The notes under the pieces were generated by a model, which worked only from the letters and a program-made list of their open reading frames with translations, ran no database searches and had not been told where the DNA came from. Positions 41,759 to 50,231 of a stretch of 64,000 nt of DNA are shown here, one piece after another. A program made the translations under genes and the position numbers. Source of the stretch: an uncultured Clostridia bacterium (GTDB taxonomy: Bacteria; Bacillota; Clostridia; Christensenellales; Aristaeellaceae); assembly GCA_937894675.1 (NCBI GenBank), contig CALCQO010000024.1:121983-185982 (forward strand). The letters run 5' to 3'. Numbering within the stretch: the stretch's first letter is position 1; every line of letters starts with the position of its first letter.

Positions 41759-43656
41759 AACGAAGCAAGATTCAGTGGGCGCTTGCCATCCTGATGCTTC
41801 TTGTCACCATCGGCCTGGCGGTGGCCAGCGCCATGGGCTTCAGCGCCCGGGACAAACAGGAAACCAGCGACAGCATGCAGCGCATGCGCAACTATACTGT
41901 GCTGCGCACCGCGTCGGGCGCGCTGGTGGACGAAGCCGGGGCGGAAGCCAAGAAGGTTGCCCGGGCATTCGCCAAAACAAACAACTACAGCCGCAACCAG
42001 ACCAACACCTACGCCGCCGAGCAGGAAGCCCTGGCCCGGGCGGAGGCGGATGAGCGGTATAAGGCTTTCCAGAACCTGGATTTGGACGAGCTGGACGCCG
42101 CCATCCTGAACATGGAAAATACCCTGGGCGCCTACTATGATTTGGAAACCCAGGAAAAGGCCGTCTACGCCGATGCCTGGCTGGCCGCCCAGAAAGCCCA
42201 GCCCGAAATAGAGGAAGGGGCGGAGGAAACCGCCGCCCTGTCCGCCGAGGGGGAGGGCGTGAGCGAAGAATCCATGCTGACCCAGAGCGTGGAAGTGGAC
42301 TACTCCGGCTTTGTGCCCAGCGCCCAGTTGGCCGCGCTGAAGGAGCAGACCGAGCCGGTGTACGACAATCTGTACCTGGTGATGCAGAAAGCCGTCCCCG
42401 AGCTGCGGGACGACATGAAGGAAAAAATCCAGCCCAAGGTGATGGAAGTAACCACCGGGGCGGACAGAAGCTTTGAGGCGCAGTACGACCGCTACCAGAC
42501 GGTGAATGCCCTGAGCATCCTGGAGAAAGGCCAGCAAACATCCATGCGCCTGGCGCGCAGCGCCCAGAACCTGGTGCTGCTGGCCGTGGGCGCCCTGGTG
42601 ATGGCGCTGACCATCTTCTTCTACGGGCCGCTGAAAAAGAAGCTGGGCCTGCCCCGGCTGATTATCAGCCTGTTCTTCATCCTGCTGCTGCTAATGTGCG
42701 GCCTGTACAATATCTCCATCTCCGGCATGATTTCCACCGTGCTCTGGCGCACGGGCATGTACGGCGTGCTGGCCCTGGCCATGCTGCCGGGCATCCAGTC
42801 GGGCATCAGCCTGAACATGGGCATGACGGTGGGCATCATTTCCGGCCTTCTGTCCACCCTGCTGGCGCTGCAGTTCAACATGACGGGCTGGCTGGCCTTT
42901 GCCTTCTCCGTGGTGGTGGGCATCCTGCTGGCGCTGCCGGTGGGTCTGCTCTACGGCAAACTGCTCAACCGCTTAAAGGGCAGCGAAATGACCATCTCCA
43001 CCTATGTGGGCTTCAGCTATGTGTCGCTGTTCTGCATCGCCTGGATGCTGCTGCCCTTTAACAACCCCCGCCTTACCTGGGCGCTGGGCCGCGGCCTGCG
43101 CACCATGCACAACATGAAAAACTCCTTCGGGCAGATACTGGACAATACCCTGTCCTTCAACCTGCTGGGGGTGCATGTGCCCACGGGGCTGCTGCTGTTC
43201 TTCCTGCTGTGCTGCCTGCTGATGTGGCTGTTCAGCCGCTCCCGTACGGGCACAGCCATGATCGCCGCCGGCGCCAACCCCCGCTTTGCCGAGGCAGCGG
43301 GCATCAATGTCAATCAAATGCGCATTACCGGCACCACCATCTCCACCATCATCGCGGCGGTGGGCATCATTGTGTATTCCCAGTCCTTTGGGTTTATGCA
43401 GCTGTACAACGGCCCCAAACAGATGGGCTTTGTGGCGGCCAGCGCCATCCTGATTGGCGGCGCCTCCACCACCAGGGCCAAGGTGTCCCATGTCATCATC
43501 GGCACCTTCCTGTTCCAGGGCGTGCTGGCGCTGGGCATCCAGGTAGCCAATGCCCTGATCTCTGAAGGAGGACTTTCCGAAGTCATGCGTATCCTGATTT
43601 CCAACGGCATCATCCTCTATGCCCTGACCCAGACGGGGGGTGACGGCCGTGACTGA
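41755..43656 (+). CDS. ABC transporter permease with large insertion after the first membrane segment
   Basis: A 633-residue permease, far longer than the 300-400 residues usual for this class. Residues 6-27 are the first membrane helix. Residues about 28-265 are hydrophilic, rich in Ala, Glu and Gln, predicted mostly helical and probably outside the membrane (ARAEADERYKAFQNLDLDEL; VEVDYSGFVPSAQLAALKEQ). The second helix starts near 268 (NLVLLAVGALVMALTIFFYG) and is followed by eight or so helices of the BPD_transp_2 type, with the typical AGANPRFAEAAGINVNQMRITG near residue 500. The insertion may contact the DUF3798 protein, which is inference. Next permease overlaps its end. Confidence 0.85.
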   Translation: MKRSKIQWALAILMLLVTIGLAVASAMGFSARDKQETSDSMQRMRNYTVLRTASGALVDEAGAEAKKVARAFAKTNNYSRNQTNTYAAEQEALARAEADERYKAFQNLDLDELDAAILNMENTLGAYYDLETQEKAVYADAWLAAQKAQPEIEEGAEETAALSAEGEGVSEESMLTQSVEVDYSGFVPSAQLAALKEQTEPVYDNLYLVMQKAVPELRDDMKEKIQPKVMEVTTGADRSFEAQYDRYQTVNALSILEKGQQTSMRLARSAQNLVLLAVGALVMALTIFFYGPLKKKLGLPRLIISLFFILLLLMCGLYNISISGMISTVLWRTGMYGVLALAMLPGIQSGISLNMGMTVGIISGLLSTLLALQFNMTGWLAFAFSVVVGILLALPVGLLYGKLLNRLKGSEMTISTYVGFSYVSLFCIAWMLLPFNNPRLTWALGRGLRTMHNMKNSFGQILDNTLSFNLLGVHVPTGLLLFFLLCCLLMWLFSRSRTGTAMIAAGANPRFAEAAGINVNQMRITGTTISTIIAAVGIIVYSQSFGFMQLYNGPKQMGFVAASAILIGGASTTRAKVSHVIIGTFLFQGVLALGIQVANALISEGGLSEVMRILISNGIILYALTQTGGDGRD

Positions 43657-44905
43657 TGTGAACAAAAGGGACAAGACCATCGCCGCCGTCAGGGGCAATG
43701 TACGCGAATACATCGTTACCTATGTGTTCCTGATTCTCAGCGTCATCCTGGTGATCTACTCCGGCCGCCCCATGACGGATATTCTTCAGCAGGTCATGGG
43801 CAGGCTGTCGCGCAACCTGTTCGTGGTGCTGGCGCTGATTATCCCCATCATCGCCGGCATGGGCATCAACTTCGCCATCACCATCGGCGCCATGGCGGCG
43901 CAGATTGGTCTGCTGCTTGCCATCAACTGGGAAATCAAGGGCATCCTTGGCCTGCTGGTAGCGGCGGGCATCACCTTGCCCCTGGGCGCGGTGTTCGGCT
44001 TCCTGATTGGCTCACTGCTGAACAAAATGAAGGGGCAGGAAACCATCGGCTCGCTGATCCTTGGGTACTTCGCCAACGGCGCGTACCAATTGCTGTTCCT
44101 GTTCATCTTCGGCAAGCTGATTCCCCTGAGCGAGAAGGTAACCATTGTAGGCGCCACAGGCGTCGCCAATACCCTGAACCTGACAGGCCAGGTAGGCCTG
44201 CATACCGCCCTTGACGGCCTGTGGCGGGTGCCCTTTGGCACGGCGCTCTACGGCGTCAGCGCCATCGTGCTCCTTGGCGCGGTGCTGCTGTTTGCCGCGA
44301 AGAAGATGAGCCGCAACCGCTTCATCCTCTTGGGCGCGGTGGCAGTGGGCTCGGTGCTTTTGTACCAGATTCCCGCGGTGCAAAAGGCGTTCTCCATGGC
44401 CAATGTACCGGTGGTCACCTTCCTGGTGGTGGCGGTGCTGTGCCTGTTTAACGTGGCGATTATGAAAACCCGCCTGGGGCAGAAGTTCCGCGCCGTGGGG
44501 CAGAGCCGTACGGTGGCCAACGCCTCGGGCATCAATGTGAACCGGGTGCGCGTCATCGCTATTATGATTTCCACTGTGCTGGCAGGCTGGGGGCAGATTA
44601 TCTTCATCCAGAATCTGGGCACGCTGCAAACCTATTCCGCCCATGAAATGGTGGGCCTGTACGCCGGCGCGGCCATCCTGGTGGGCGGCGCGTCGCTGAA
44701 CAAGGCCACCAACGGCCAGGCCATCGTGGGCTGCGTGCTGTTCCATCTGTTGTTTGTTGTGGCCCAGGACGCGGGCAGAAACCTGTTCGGCGACCCCGCC
44801 ATTGGCGAGTTCTTCCGCGTGTTCATCTCCTACGGCGTCATCGCGGTAGCATTGGTGATGCACTCCTGGAAGAAACAGAAGGCCCAGGCGGAACTTTCCC
44901 GCTAA
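43649..44905 (+). CDS. ABC transporter permease (BPD_transp_2 type)
   Basis: A 418-residue permease with about nine membrane segments, partner of the preceding one. Family marks are GMGINFAITIGAMAAQIGLLLAI, FLIGSLLNKMKGQETIGSLILGYFANG, KFRAVGQSRTVANASGINVNRVRVIAI and the conserved GLYAGAAILVGGASLNKATNGQAIVG. I prefer GTG at 43649, seven bases after GGGGGGTG and overlapping the stop of the previous gene; GTG at 43640 would add three residues. Last gene of the DUF3798 importer operon. Confidence 0.88.
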   Translation: MTDVNKRDKTIAAVRGNVREYIVTYVFLILSVILVIYSGRPMTDILQQVMGRLSRNLFVVLALIIPIIAGMGINFAITIGAMAAQIGLLLAINWEIKGILGLLVAAGITLPLGAVFGFLIGSLLNKMKGQETIGSLILGYFANGAYQLLFLFIFGKLIPLSEKVTIVGATGVANTLNLTGQVGLHTALDGLWRVPFGTALYGVSAIVLLGAVLLFAAKKMSRNRFILLGAVAVGSVLLYQIPAVQKAFSMANVPVVTFLVVAVLCLFNVAIMKTRLGQKFRAVGQSRTVANASGINVNRVRVIAIMISTVLAGWGQIIFIQNLGTLQTYSAHEMVGLYAGAAILVGGASLNKATNGQAIVGCVLFHLLFVVAQDAGRNLFGDPAIGEFFRVFISYGVIAVALVMHSWKKQKAQAELSR

Positions 44906-45038
44906 CCCATCCCGCCGCGGCGTACTGGGTGCAGGGGTGAAACCCCTGTCGGAGGCCCCGCCGCAGCGAACAGAACCCAGCGCGGCCGCGGCCTTGCCGC
45001 CAGCCGCGCGGCAACCCCAACATAGTCTCAAAAAACGC

Positions 45039-45069
45039 AGCCCCGGATTGGCACAGCCAGCCCGGGGCT
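45039..45069. terminator. Hairpin between the DUF3798 operon and the AAA ATPase gene
   Basis: Perfect eight-base stem AGCCCCGG/CCGGGGCT with a 15-base loop. On the plus strand the tail is only TGCTCTACC; the minus-strand side has TTTTTTGAG. A second small hairpin, GCAGGGGT-GAA-ACCCCTGT, lies near 44932-44950. Presumed end of the plus-strand operon. Confidence 0.4.
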
Positions 45070-45130
45070 TGCTCTACCTCCGCAACCCTTCATTTCTCCC
45101 CCTGCTGTATACAATTCGCCGCAAACTCGG

Positions 45131-45136
45131 TATAAT
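45131..45136 (+). promoter_or_regulatory. -10 box upstream of the AAA ATPase operon
   Basis: Perfect TATAAT 30 bases before the start codon; the hexamer 17 bases upstream (TATACA) is a poor -35 box. Confidence 0.45.
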
Positions 45137-45165
45137 AAACCCACTATCGATAGCAGGAGGCGCTT

Positions 45166-46299
45166 ATGAGCCGCAAAGACGATTCCCGGCGGGAGGAAAT
45201 TATCCGCCTGCAGAATGACATCATCCGCCAGATGACCCAGACCAACCTGCGCAATGTGGGGGAGGATTTGTGGGGCCGCACAAACGACCTGGTTTCGGTT
45301 GAGGAAAATACCCCGCCCCCCGGCTACCCCGCGGTGCCCGATGTGTTCTCCACCGCCAAGCCGGAGGAAAAGAAGGAAGCGCCGCAGCAGGAAACAACAC
45401 AAAAGAAGGCGGAGGAAAAGCCGCCGGAAAATATTGAGGATTTGAAGAAGGAGCTGGCCTCCTATATCGGCCTGGATTTAATTAAGGATGAGGTGCAGAG
45501 CCTGATCAACCTGGTCACCATCTATCAACTGCGCCGGGAGAATGATCTGCCCACCGAGGATCTCAGCCTGCATATGGTGTTTTCGGGCAACCCCGGCACG
45601 GGCAAAACCATGATCGCCAGGCTTATGAGCCGTATCTACCATAGCCTGGGCATTTTAAGCAAAGGCCATCTGGTGGAGGTGGACCGCAGCGGCCTGGTGG
45701 CGGGGTATGTGGGGCAGACGGCCATCAAAACCCAGGAGGTCATCCAGAAAGCCCTGGGCGGCGTGCTGTTTATCGACGAGGCCTACGCGCTCACCACAAG
45801 AGGCCCCCAGGATTACGGCCAGGAAGCGGTGGAAACCCTGCTGAAGGCCATGGAGGACCACCGGGACGACCTGGTGGTCATTGTGGCGGGCTATGTGGAT
45901 TTGATGAATGATTTTGTCCACTCCAACCCCGGGCTGGAATCCCGCTTCAACCGCTTCATGTATTTCCCCGACTATACCATTGAGGAAATGATGGGCATTT
46001 TTGACCTGCGAGCCAATAAGGCGGGGTATACCCTGGCGGAGGACGCCAGAAAAACGCTGGAGGAAATCCTGCGGGAGGAAAGCGAGAACGCCATCGGCTT
46101 TGGCAACGCCCGCGGGGTACGCAACCTGTTCGAGCAGGCCATCAGCCGCCAGGCCAACCGCCTGGCCAAGCAGGACAAGGTAACAAGGGACGAGCTGATG
46201 CTGCTGACCAAGGAAGATTTGATGGACGCCGAGGACAGCATGGACGAGGAAGCCCTGGAAGAAACAGCGGAAGAAAAGGAAGATAAGCAGGATGATTGA
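45166..46299 (+). CDS. AAA ATPase, CbbX/SpoVK family
   Basis: A 377-residue ATPase. Residues 1-90 are a charged, likely flexible N-terminal region rich in Glu, Lys and Pro. The AAA domain begins near residue 92 (DLKKELASYIGLDLIKDEVQSLINL), with Walker A GNPGTGKT at 141-148, Walker B GVLFIDEAY at 199-207 and sensor/arginine-finger region NPGLESRFNRFMYFPDY, typical of CbbX/SpoVK proteins. These remodel protein partners; the partner here is unknown. No sporulation genes lie nearby. AGGAGGCGCTT precedes the ATG; the end overlaps the threonine aldolase gene by eight bases, so they form one operon. Confidence 0.85.
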   Translation: MSRKDDSRREEIIRLQNDIIRQMTQTNLRNVGEDLWGRTNDLVSVEENTPPPGYPAVPDVFSTAKPEEKKEAPQQETTQKKAEEKPPENIEDLKKELASYIGLDLIKDEVQSLINLVTIYQLRRENDLPTEDLSLHMVFSGNPGTGKTMIARLMSRIYHSLGILSKGHLVEVDRSGLVAGYVGQTAIKTQEVIQKALGGVLFIDEAYALTTRGPQDYGQEAVETLLKAMEDHRDDLVVIVAGYVDLMNDFVHSNPGLESRFNRFMYFPDYTIEEMMGIFDLRANKAGYTLAEDARKTLEEILREESENAIGFGNARGVRNLFEQAISRQANRLAKQDKVTRDELMLLTKEDLMDAEDSMDEEALEETAEEKEDKQDD

Positions 46300-47338
46300 T
46301 TTTCGCAGCGACTATTTGGAAGGTGCCCACGAAAGCGTGCTGGCGCTGCTGGCCCAGCATAATATGCGCCAGAGCCTGGGCTATGGCGAGGATGCCCACT
46401 GCGCCCGGGCGGCGGACAGGATTCGGCAGCTGATTGGCTGCCCTGAAGCGGATGTCCACTTTGTGTCCGGCGGCACCCAGGCCAATTTAACGGTGATTTC
46501 CGCTATCCTGCGCCCCCATCAGGGGGTCATCAGCGCCACCACCGGCCATATCAGCGAGCACGAGGCCGGCGCCATCGAGGCTACCGGCCACAAGGTGCTG
46601 GTGCTGCCCGAACAGGAGGGGCGCGTCAGCCCCCAGGATGTGCGGGCCATGGTGCAGGCCCATTACGACGACGCCTCCTTCGAGCACTGGGTGCAGCCGG
46701 GCATGGTGTACATTTCCAACACCACCGAGCGGGGCGGCACCTACTCCAAACAGCAGCTGACAGCGCTGTCAGACACCTGCAGGGAGCTGGGCTTGCCCCT
46801 GTACATGGACGGCGCCCGCCTGGGCTACGCCCTGGCGGAAGAGGGGACGGAGCTGACCTGGACCGACCTGCCCAAACTGTGCGATGTGTTCGCCATCGGC
46901 GGCACCAAGCAGGGGGCGCTGTTCGGGGAAGCCATCGTGGTGGTGAACGAGCAGATGAAGAAGGATTTCCGCTACATCATCAAGCAGAAGGGCGGCATGC
47001 TGGCCAAGGGCTGGCTGCTGGGCCTGCAGTTTGAGGCGCTGTTGGAGGGCAACCGGTATCTGGAACTGGCCGCCCAGGCCAACCGCCTGGCCACCTCCTT
47101 CCGGGACGCTTTGCAGGCCGCGGGCATTACCTTCCTGACCCCCTCCAACACCAACCAGCAGTTCCCCATCCTGGACAACAAGGCGCTGGATGCCCTAAAG
47201 GACAAGTACGGCTGGTCCACCATTAAAAAAATCAATGACACCCATACCGCCGTGCGCTTTTGTTTCAGCTGGGCCAGGACACAGGAGGAAGCCGATCAAT
47301 TGACCCAGGATGTGGTGGCGGCGGTGAAAGCGTTATGA
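46292..47338 (+). CDS. Threonine aldolase / beta-eliminating lyase family enzyme
   Basis: A 348-residue PLP enzyme of fold type I, low-specificity threonine aldolase group (threonine to glycine and acetaldehyde). DFRSDYLEGAHESVLALL at the N-terminus, GYGEDAH near 31-36 (the usual YGEDP block), GGTQANLTVI for PLP phosphate, YMDGARLGYAL with Asp173/Arg176 and the Schiff-base Lys206 in AIGGTKQGAL. The shift from the typical DxTxxP start to SDYLEGAH marks the subgroup often annotated as low-specificity L-threonine aldolase. Operon with the AAA ATPase before and the ADP-ribosylglycohydrolase after (four-base overlap). Confidence 0.88.
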   Translation: MIDFRSDYLEGAHESVLALLAQHNMRQSLGYGEDAHCARAADRIRQLIGCPEADVHFVSGGTQANLTVISAILRPHQGVISATTGHISEHEAGAIEATGHKVLVLPEQEGRVSPQDVRAMVQAHYDDASFEHWVQPGMVYISNTTERGGTYSKQQLTALSDTCRELGLPLYMDGARLGYALAEEGTELTWTDLPKLCDVFAIGGTKQGALFGEAIVVVNEQMKKDFRYIIKQKGGMLAKGWLLGLQFEALLEGNRYLELAAQANRLATSFRDALQAAGITFLTPSNTNQQFPILDNKALDALKDKYGWSTIKKINDTHTAVRFCFSWARTQEEADQLTQDVVAAVKAL

Positions 47339-48135
47339 TTGGCGCCATCATCGGCGATATTGTCGGCTCCCGGTTTGAGTGGGACAACCACCGCTCCAAG
47401 GAGTTTGAATTGTTTGCCGAGGGCTGCTTCGCCACCGACGACAGCATCATGACCCTGGCCATCGCCGGGGCGATCCTGGACAGCGAGGGGGAGGATGCCC
47501 TGGGGCAGCAGGCTGTCAGGTGGATGCAGGCGCTGGGCAGGAAATATCCCCGCGCCGGCTACGGCGGCAACTTCGGCGTGTGGCTGCGCCAAAGCGACCC
47601 GAAGCCTTACAACAGCTACGGCAATGGGGCGGCCATGCGGGTCAGCCCCTGCGCCTGGGCGGCTACCAAGGAGGAGGAGGTTAAGCGCTTCTCCCAATTG
47701 GTAACGGAAATGACCCACAACCACCCCGAAGGCCTCAAAGGGGCGGAAGCCACCGCCATGGCCATCTGGCTGGCCAGGAACGGCACCTCCATCCCCGACA
47801 TCCGCGCCTATATCAACCAGCATTACTACCCGCTGGATTTTACCCTGGACAGCATCCGAGATACCTATGCCTTTGATGAATCCTGCCAGGGCACCGTACC
47901 CGAGGCCATCACCGCCTTCCTGGAATCTACCAGCTTTGAGGACGCTCTGCGCAACGCCATCTCCATCGGTGGCGACAGCGACACCGTAGCCGCCATCACC
48001 GGCTCCATCGCCCAGGCCTACTACGGCGTGCCGGACTGGATTCGGGAGAAGGCGCTTACCTGCCTGGATGAGGATTTGCGGGACATCCTGCGCCGGTTTG
48101 AGGAGAAGTACCCAATAGTGAAGACAACGGGATGA
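47335..48135 (+). CDS. ADP-ribosylglycohydrolase family protein
   Basis: A 266-residue DraG/ARH-type hydrolase that removes ADP-ribose from proteins or small molecules using a two-metal centre. It begins GAIIGDIVGSRFEWDN, with the metal-ligand TDDS in FATDDSIMTLA near residue 40, and ends with the second metal motif ISIGGDSDTVAAITGSIAQAYYG. The start ATG overlaps the threonine aldolase stop (ATGA). A matching ADP-ribosyltransferase is not seen in the window. The longer upstream frame belongs to the aldolase gene. Confidence 0.92.
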   Translation: MIGAIIGDIVGSRFEWDNHRSKEFELFAEGCFATDDSIMTLAIAGAILDSEGEDALGQQAVRWMQALGRKYPRAGYGGNFGVWLRQSDPKPYNSYGNGAAMRVSPCAWAATKEEEVKRFSQLVTEMTHNHPEGLKGAEATAMAIWLARNGTSIPDIRAYINQHYYPLDFTLDSIRDTYAFDESCQGTVPEAITAFLESTSFEDALRNAISIGGDSDTVAAITGSIAQAYYGVPDWIREKALTCLDEDLRDILRRFEEKYPIVKTTG

Positions 48136-48149
48136 AGGAGAGGTCTCCT

Positions 48150-48530
48150 ATGAAAAAAAGAATCATTGCCGCAGTCCTATTTTTCTGTATTGTACTTTCT
48201 GCCCATGCAGCAGGTACCCGATTGACGCTGGATAGCGAAAAGTCCATGGCTTCTCAAATCAGGGACTTTAAGGCATGGTACCAAAGCCTAAACGCCAAAG
48301 AGCAAGCACAGTGGGATGAAGCTTTTCAGGAACTGAAGGAAAAGGGAAGCGGGATAACCTACTTCGCGGCTTCAGTGCAAGATACATCTGAAAAGATGGT
48401 ATGGATTCCCAAATCAGGCAAGAAATATCATAAAGTGTCTACTTGTTCAAATATGAATAATCCAATGCAGGTTGCTGTGTCAACGGCAACTAGCAGGGGA
48501 TATACTCCGTGCAAGAAGTGTAAACCCTAG
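48150..48530 (+). CDS. Small secreted protein with C-terminal cysteine motif
   Basis: A 126-residue exported protein. Residues 1-20 are a signal peptide (KKRIIAAVLFFCIVLSAHA). A helical middle follows (IRDFKAWYQSLNAKEQAQWDEAFQEL). The C-terminus, KKYHKVSTCSNMNN...GYTPCKKCKP, has the Cys-x(n)-GYxPCxxCxP pattern known from the ends of many Gram-positive secreted nucleases and similar proteins, thought to bind a metal. Function unknown; no catalytic domain is present. The ATG at 48150 is preceded by AAGGAGAGGTCTCCT; it is base-composition poorer in GC than its neighbours. A strong terminator follows. Confidence 0.75.
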   Translation: MKKRIIAAVLFFCIVLSAHAAGTRLTLDSEKSMASQIRDFKAWYQSLNAKEQAQWDEAFQELKEKGSGITYFAASVQDTSEKMVWIPKSGKKYHKVSTCSNMNNPMQVAVSTATSRGYTPCKKCKP

Positions 48531-48554
48531 TTTCATCTTCATAGAATAGATTTA

Positions 48555-48594
48555 CAGCGCGGGGCTTCCTTCCAAGGAAGCCCCGCGCTTTGCT
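48555..48594 (+). terminator. Rho-independent terminator after the small secreted protein gene
   Basis: Perfect stem AGCGCGGGGCTTCCTT/AAGGAAGCCCCGCGCT with a two-base loop, then TTGCTTT. It probably ends the AAA-aldolase-glycohydrolase transcript as well. Confidence 0.9.
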
Positions 48595-48599
48595 TTACC

Positions 48600-48868
48600 G
48601 GCAGTGAAAATAGCGGAAAACACTGGGCAGATGGCGCTCGATACGGTATAATCTATGTACAGACCGAAGAATCACATACCCGCGACAACCTTTTCTGGAA
48701 ACGCTGACCTTGATCCCAGTTTTCTGAAAGTACCGTAAAGCAAAGCTGAGCGCGGCGCGCTGGGCTGTTTTGCGCATCGGATATTGCCTGGCGGAGGCGG
48801 TGAAAAGCGTGATATACCTTGGTGTTTTCCCAATACTTCGGCAAAGAAAAATATTTTTCATTTCCCCC
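48600..48868. other. Intergenic stretch with no recognised gene
   Basis: Between the terminator and the ROK promoter I find no supported gene. A 104-codon minus-strand frame (48595-48909) overlaps the ROK promoter, is rich in Arg and Ser, lacks a ribosome binding site and resembles no family. Confidence 0.55.
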
Positions 48869-48897
48869 TTGACATTCACCCTGGATATGGATATACT
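48869..48897 (+). promoter_or_regulatory. Promoter of the ROK/fructan operon
   Basis: Perfect TTGACA (48869-48874), 17 bases, TATACT (48892-48897). Confidence 0.8.
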
Positions 48898-48900
48898 CGG

Positions 48901-48922
48901 GTTAATCAATTAACTCAGTTAA
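48901..48922. promoter_or_regulatory. Tandem palindromic operator of the ROK/fructan operon
   Basis: GTTAAT-CA-ATTAAC (48901-48914) overlaps TTAAC-TCA-GTTAA (48910-48922); both are perfect. They start four bases after the -10 box, covering the transcription start. ROK repressors of the XylR/NagC type bind such AT-rich palindromes, so autorepression is likely. Confidence 0.65.
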
Positions 48923-48977
48923 AACATCAACTCGATTTCAAATAAGCCGCTTCCCATCAACCAGTGAGGTAAACAGG

Positions 48978-50231
48978 GTGAACAAAGAGATAACCGTCAA
49001 CAACGCCGATGGCATGTCCCTGCAGAACCAGATTGCCATCCTCCAGCTCCTTCAGCGGGCGGGCTGTCTGACGCGCACCCAGCTGGCGGACAACACCGGG
49101 CTGACCCAGGCGGCGGTTTCCAAAATCACCGCCCAGCTGATTGCCGCCGGCGTTATCGAGGAAACCGGGCTGCTGACAGGCCGAAAGGGGCGCCGCTCCA
49201 TCGGCCTTGGCATCGTGGACGGTGGCTGCAAGGTAATCGGCGTCAAACTGTCCCGCCGCAACTACGCGGTGGGGGTGTTTTCCCTGTCCGGCCAGCTGCT
49301 GGAAAAGGTGAAGGGCGAGCTGAGCCCAGGCACCGACAGCAAGCAAATGATGGTGGACATCCGCAAAGCCGTGCTGGGCTTTCTGGACAAGTACCAGGAA
49401 ATCGCCGCCCTGGGCGCGGCGGTTCCCGGCCCCTACCTGATGAAGGAGAAGCGCATCCTGCTGATTTCCGAGTTGGACATGCAGGCAAGACGGGACATCG
49501 ACCTGTCCACCCTGTTCAAGGGCAAGGCCTTTGAGAAGCTGCCCATCGTGTTCTCCCACGACGCCAACGCCGGCGCCATGGCGGACTGGTGGTTCGACAT
49601 TGAGGACCGCAAGTTCTCCGGCTCCATCGTCCACTTCCTGGTGGGGGAGGGCGTAGGCGCGGGGGTTGTCAGCAACGGCACCGTGTTTGCCGGGGCTAAG
49701 GGCACGGCTGCGGAAATCGGCCATGTGTCCATCGACCACCAGGGGCCCACCTGCGTGTGCGGCAACCGGGGATGCCTGGAAATGTACTGCTCCAGCCTGG
49801 CCTTTGTGCAGCAGGCGGAGGAAAAGCGCAAAGCCCATCCGGACAGCTTGCTGAATGAAATGGAAAACCTGACCCCCAAGGCCATCTTTGACGCCGCGCG
49901 GCGGGGGGACAGCCTGGCCATCCAGTGCGTCAAGGATGTGGCGTACTACATCGGTCTTGGCTGCGTGAACATTATCAACTGCTACAACCCCAATACCATC
50001 CTGATTTGCAACCAGATGGCCCAGGGCGGGGAGATGCTGCTTACCGAAGTCAAACAGGTGGTCAAACAGCGCATCATTCCCTATCTCTACGAGCAGGTGG
50101 CCATCCATCTGTCCCGCTTCGGCGGGGACGACATCCTCTTTGGCGCGGCCGCTGTGGCCATCGACTACTGCCTCCGGCACCCCGACACCCTGCGGGACCC
50201 AGGCCATCAAGACAGGAGGAATGACAAGTGA
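48978..50231 (+). CDS. ROK family transcriptional repressor
   Basis: A 417-residue regulator. Residues about 13-62 are a winged helix-turn-helix (QNQIAILQLLQRAGCLTRTQLADNTGLTQAAVSKITAQLI). The rest is a sugar-kinase-like ROK domain with LGAAVPGPYLMKEKRI, HDANAGAMADWWF, the phosphate loop in VGEGVGAGVVSNGTVFAGAKGTAAEIGHVSID and the zinc motif CVCGNRGCLEMYCS. The sugar ligand would be a fructan breakdown product judging from the downstream genes, which is inference. First gene of the operon, behind the tandem palindromic operator; its stop overlaps the next start by four bases (GTGA). Confidence 0.92.
   Translation: MNKEITVNNADGMSLQNQIAILQLLQRAGCLTRTQLADNTGLTQAAVSKITAQLIAAGVIEETGLLTGRKGRRSIGLGIVDGGCKVIGVKLSRRNYAVGVFSLSGQLLEKVKGELSPGTDSKQMMVDIRKAVLGFLDKYQEIAALGAAVPGPYLMKEKRILLISELDMQARRDIDLSTLFKGKAFEKLPIVFSHDANAGAMADWWFDIEDRKFSGSIVHFLVGEGVGAGVVSNGTVFAGAKGTAAEIGHVSIDHQGPTCVCGNRGCLEMYCSSLAFVQQAEEKRKAHPDSLLNEMENLTPKAIFDAARRGDSLAIQCVKDVAYYIGLGCVNIINCYNPNTILICNQMAQGGEMLLTEVKQVVKQRIIPYLYEQVAIHLSRFGGDDILFGAAAVAIDYCLRHPDTLRDPGHQDRRNDK

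Noticed and set aside
48595..48909. 104-codon minus-strand frame upstream of the ROK gene
   Set aside because: Overlaps the consensus promoter and operator of the fructan operon and lacks a binding site or family match.
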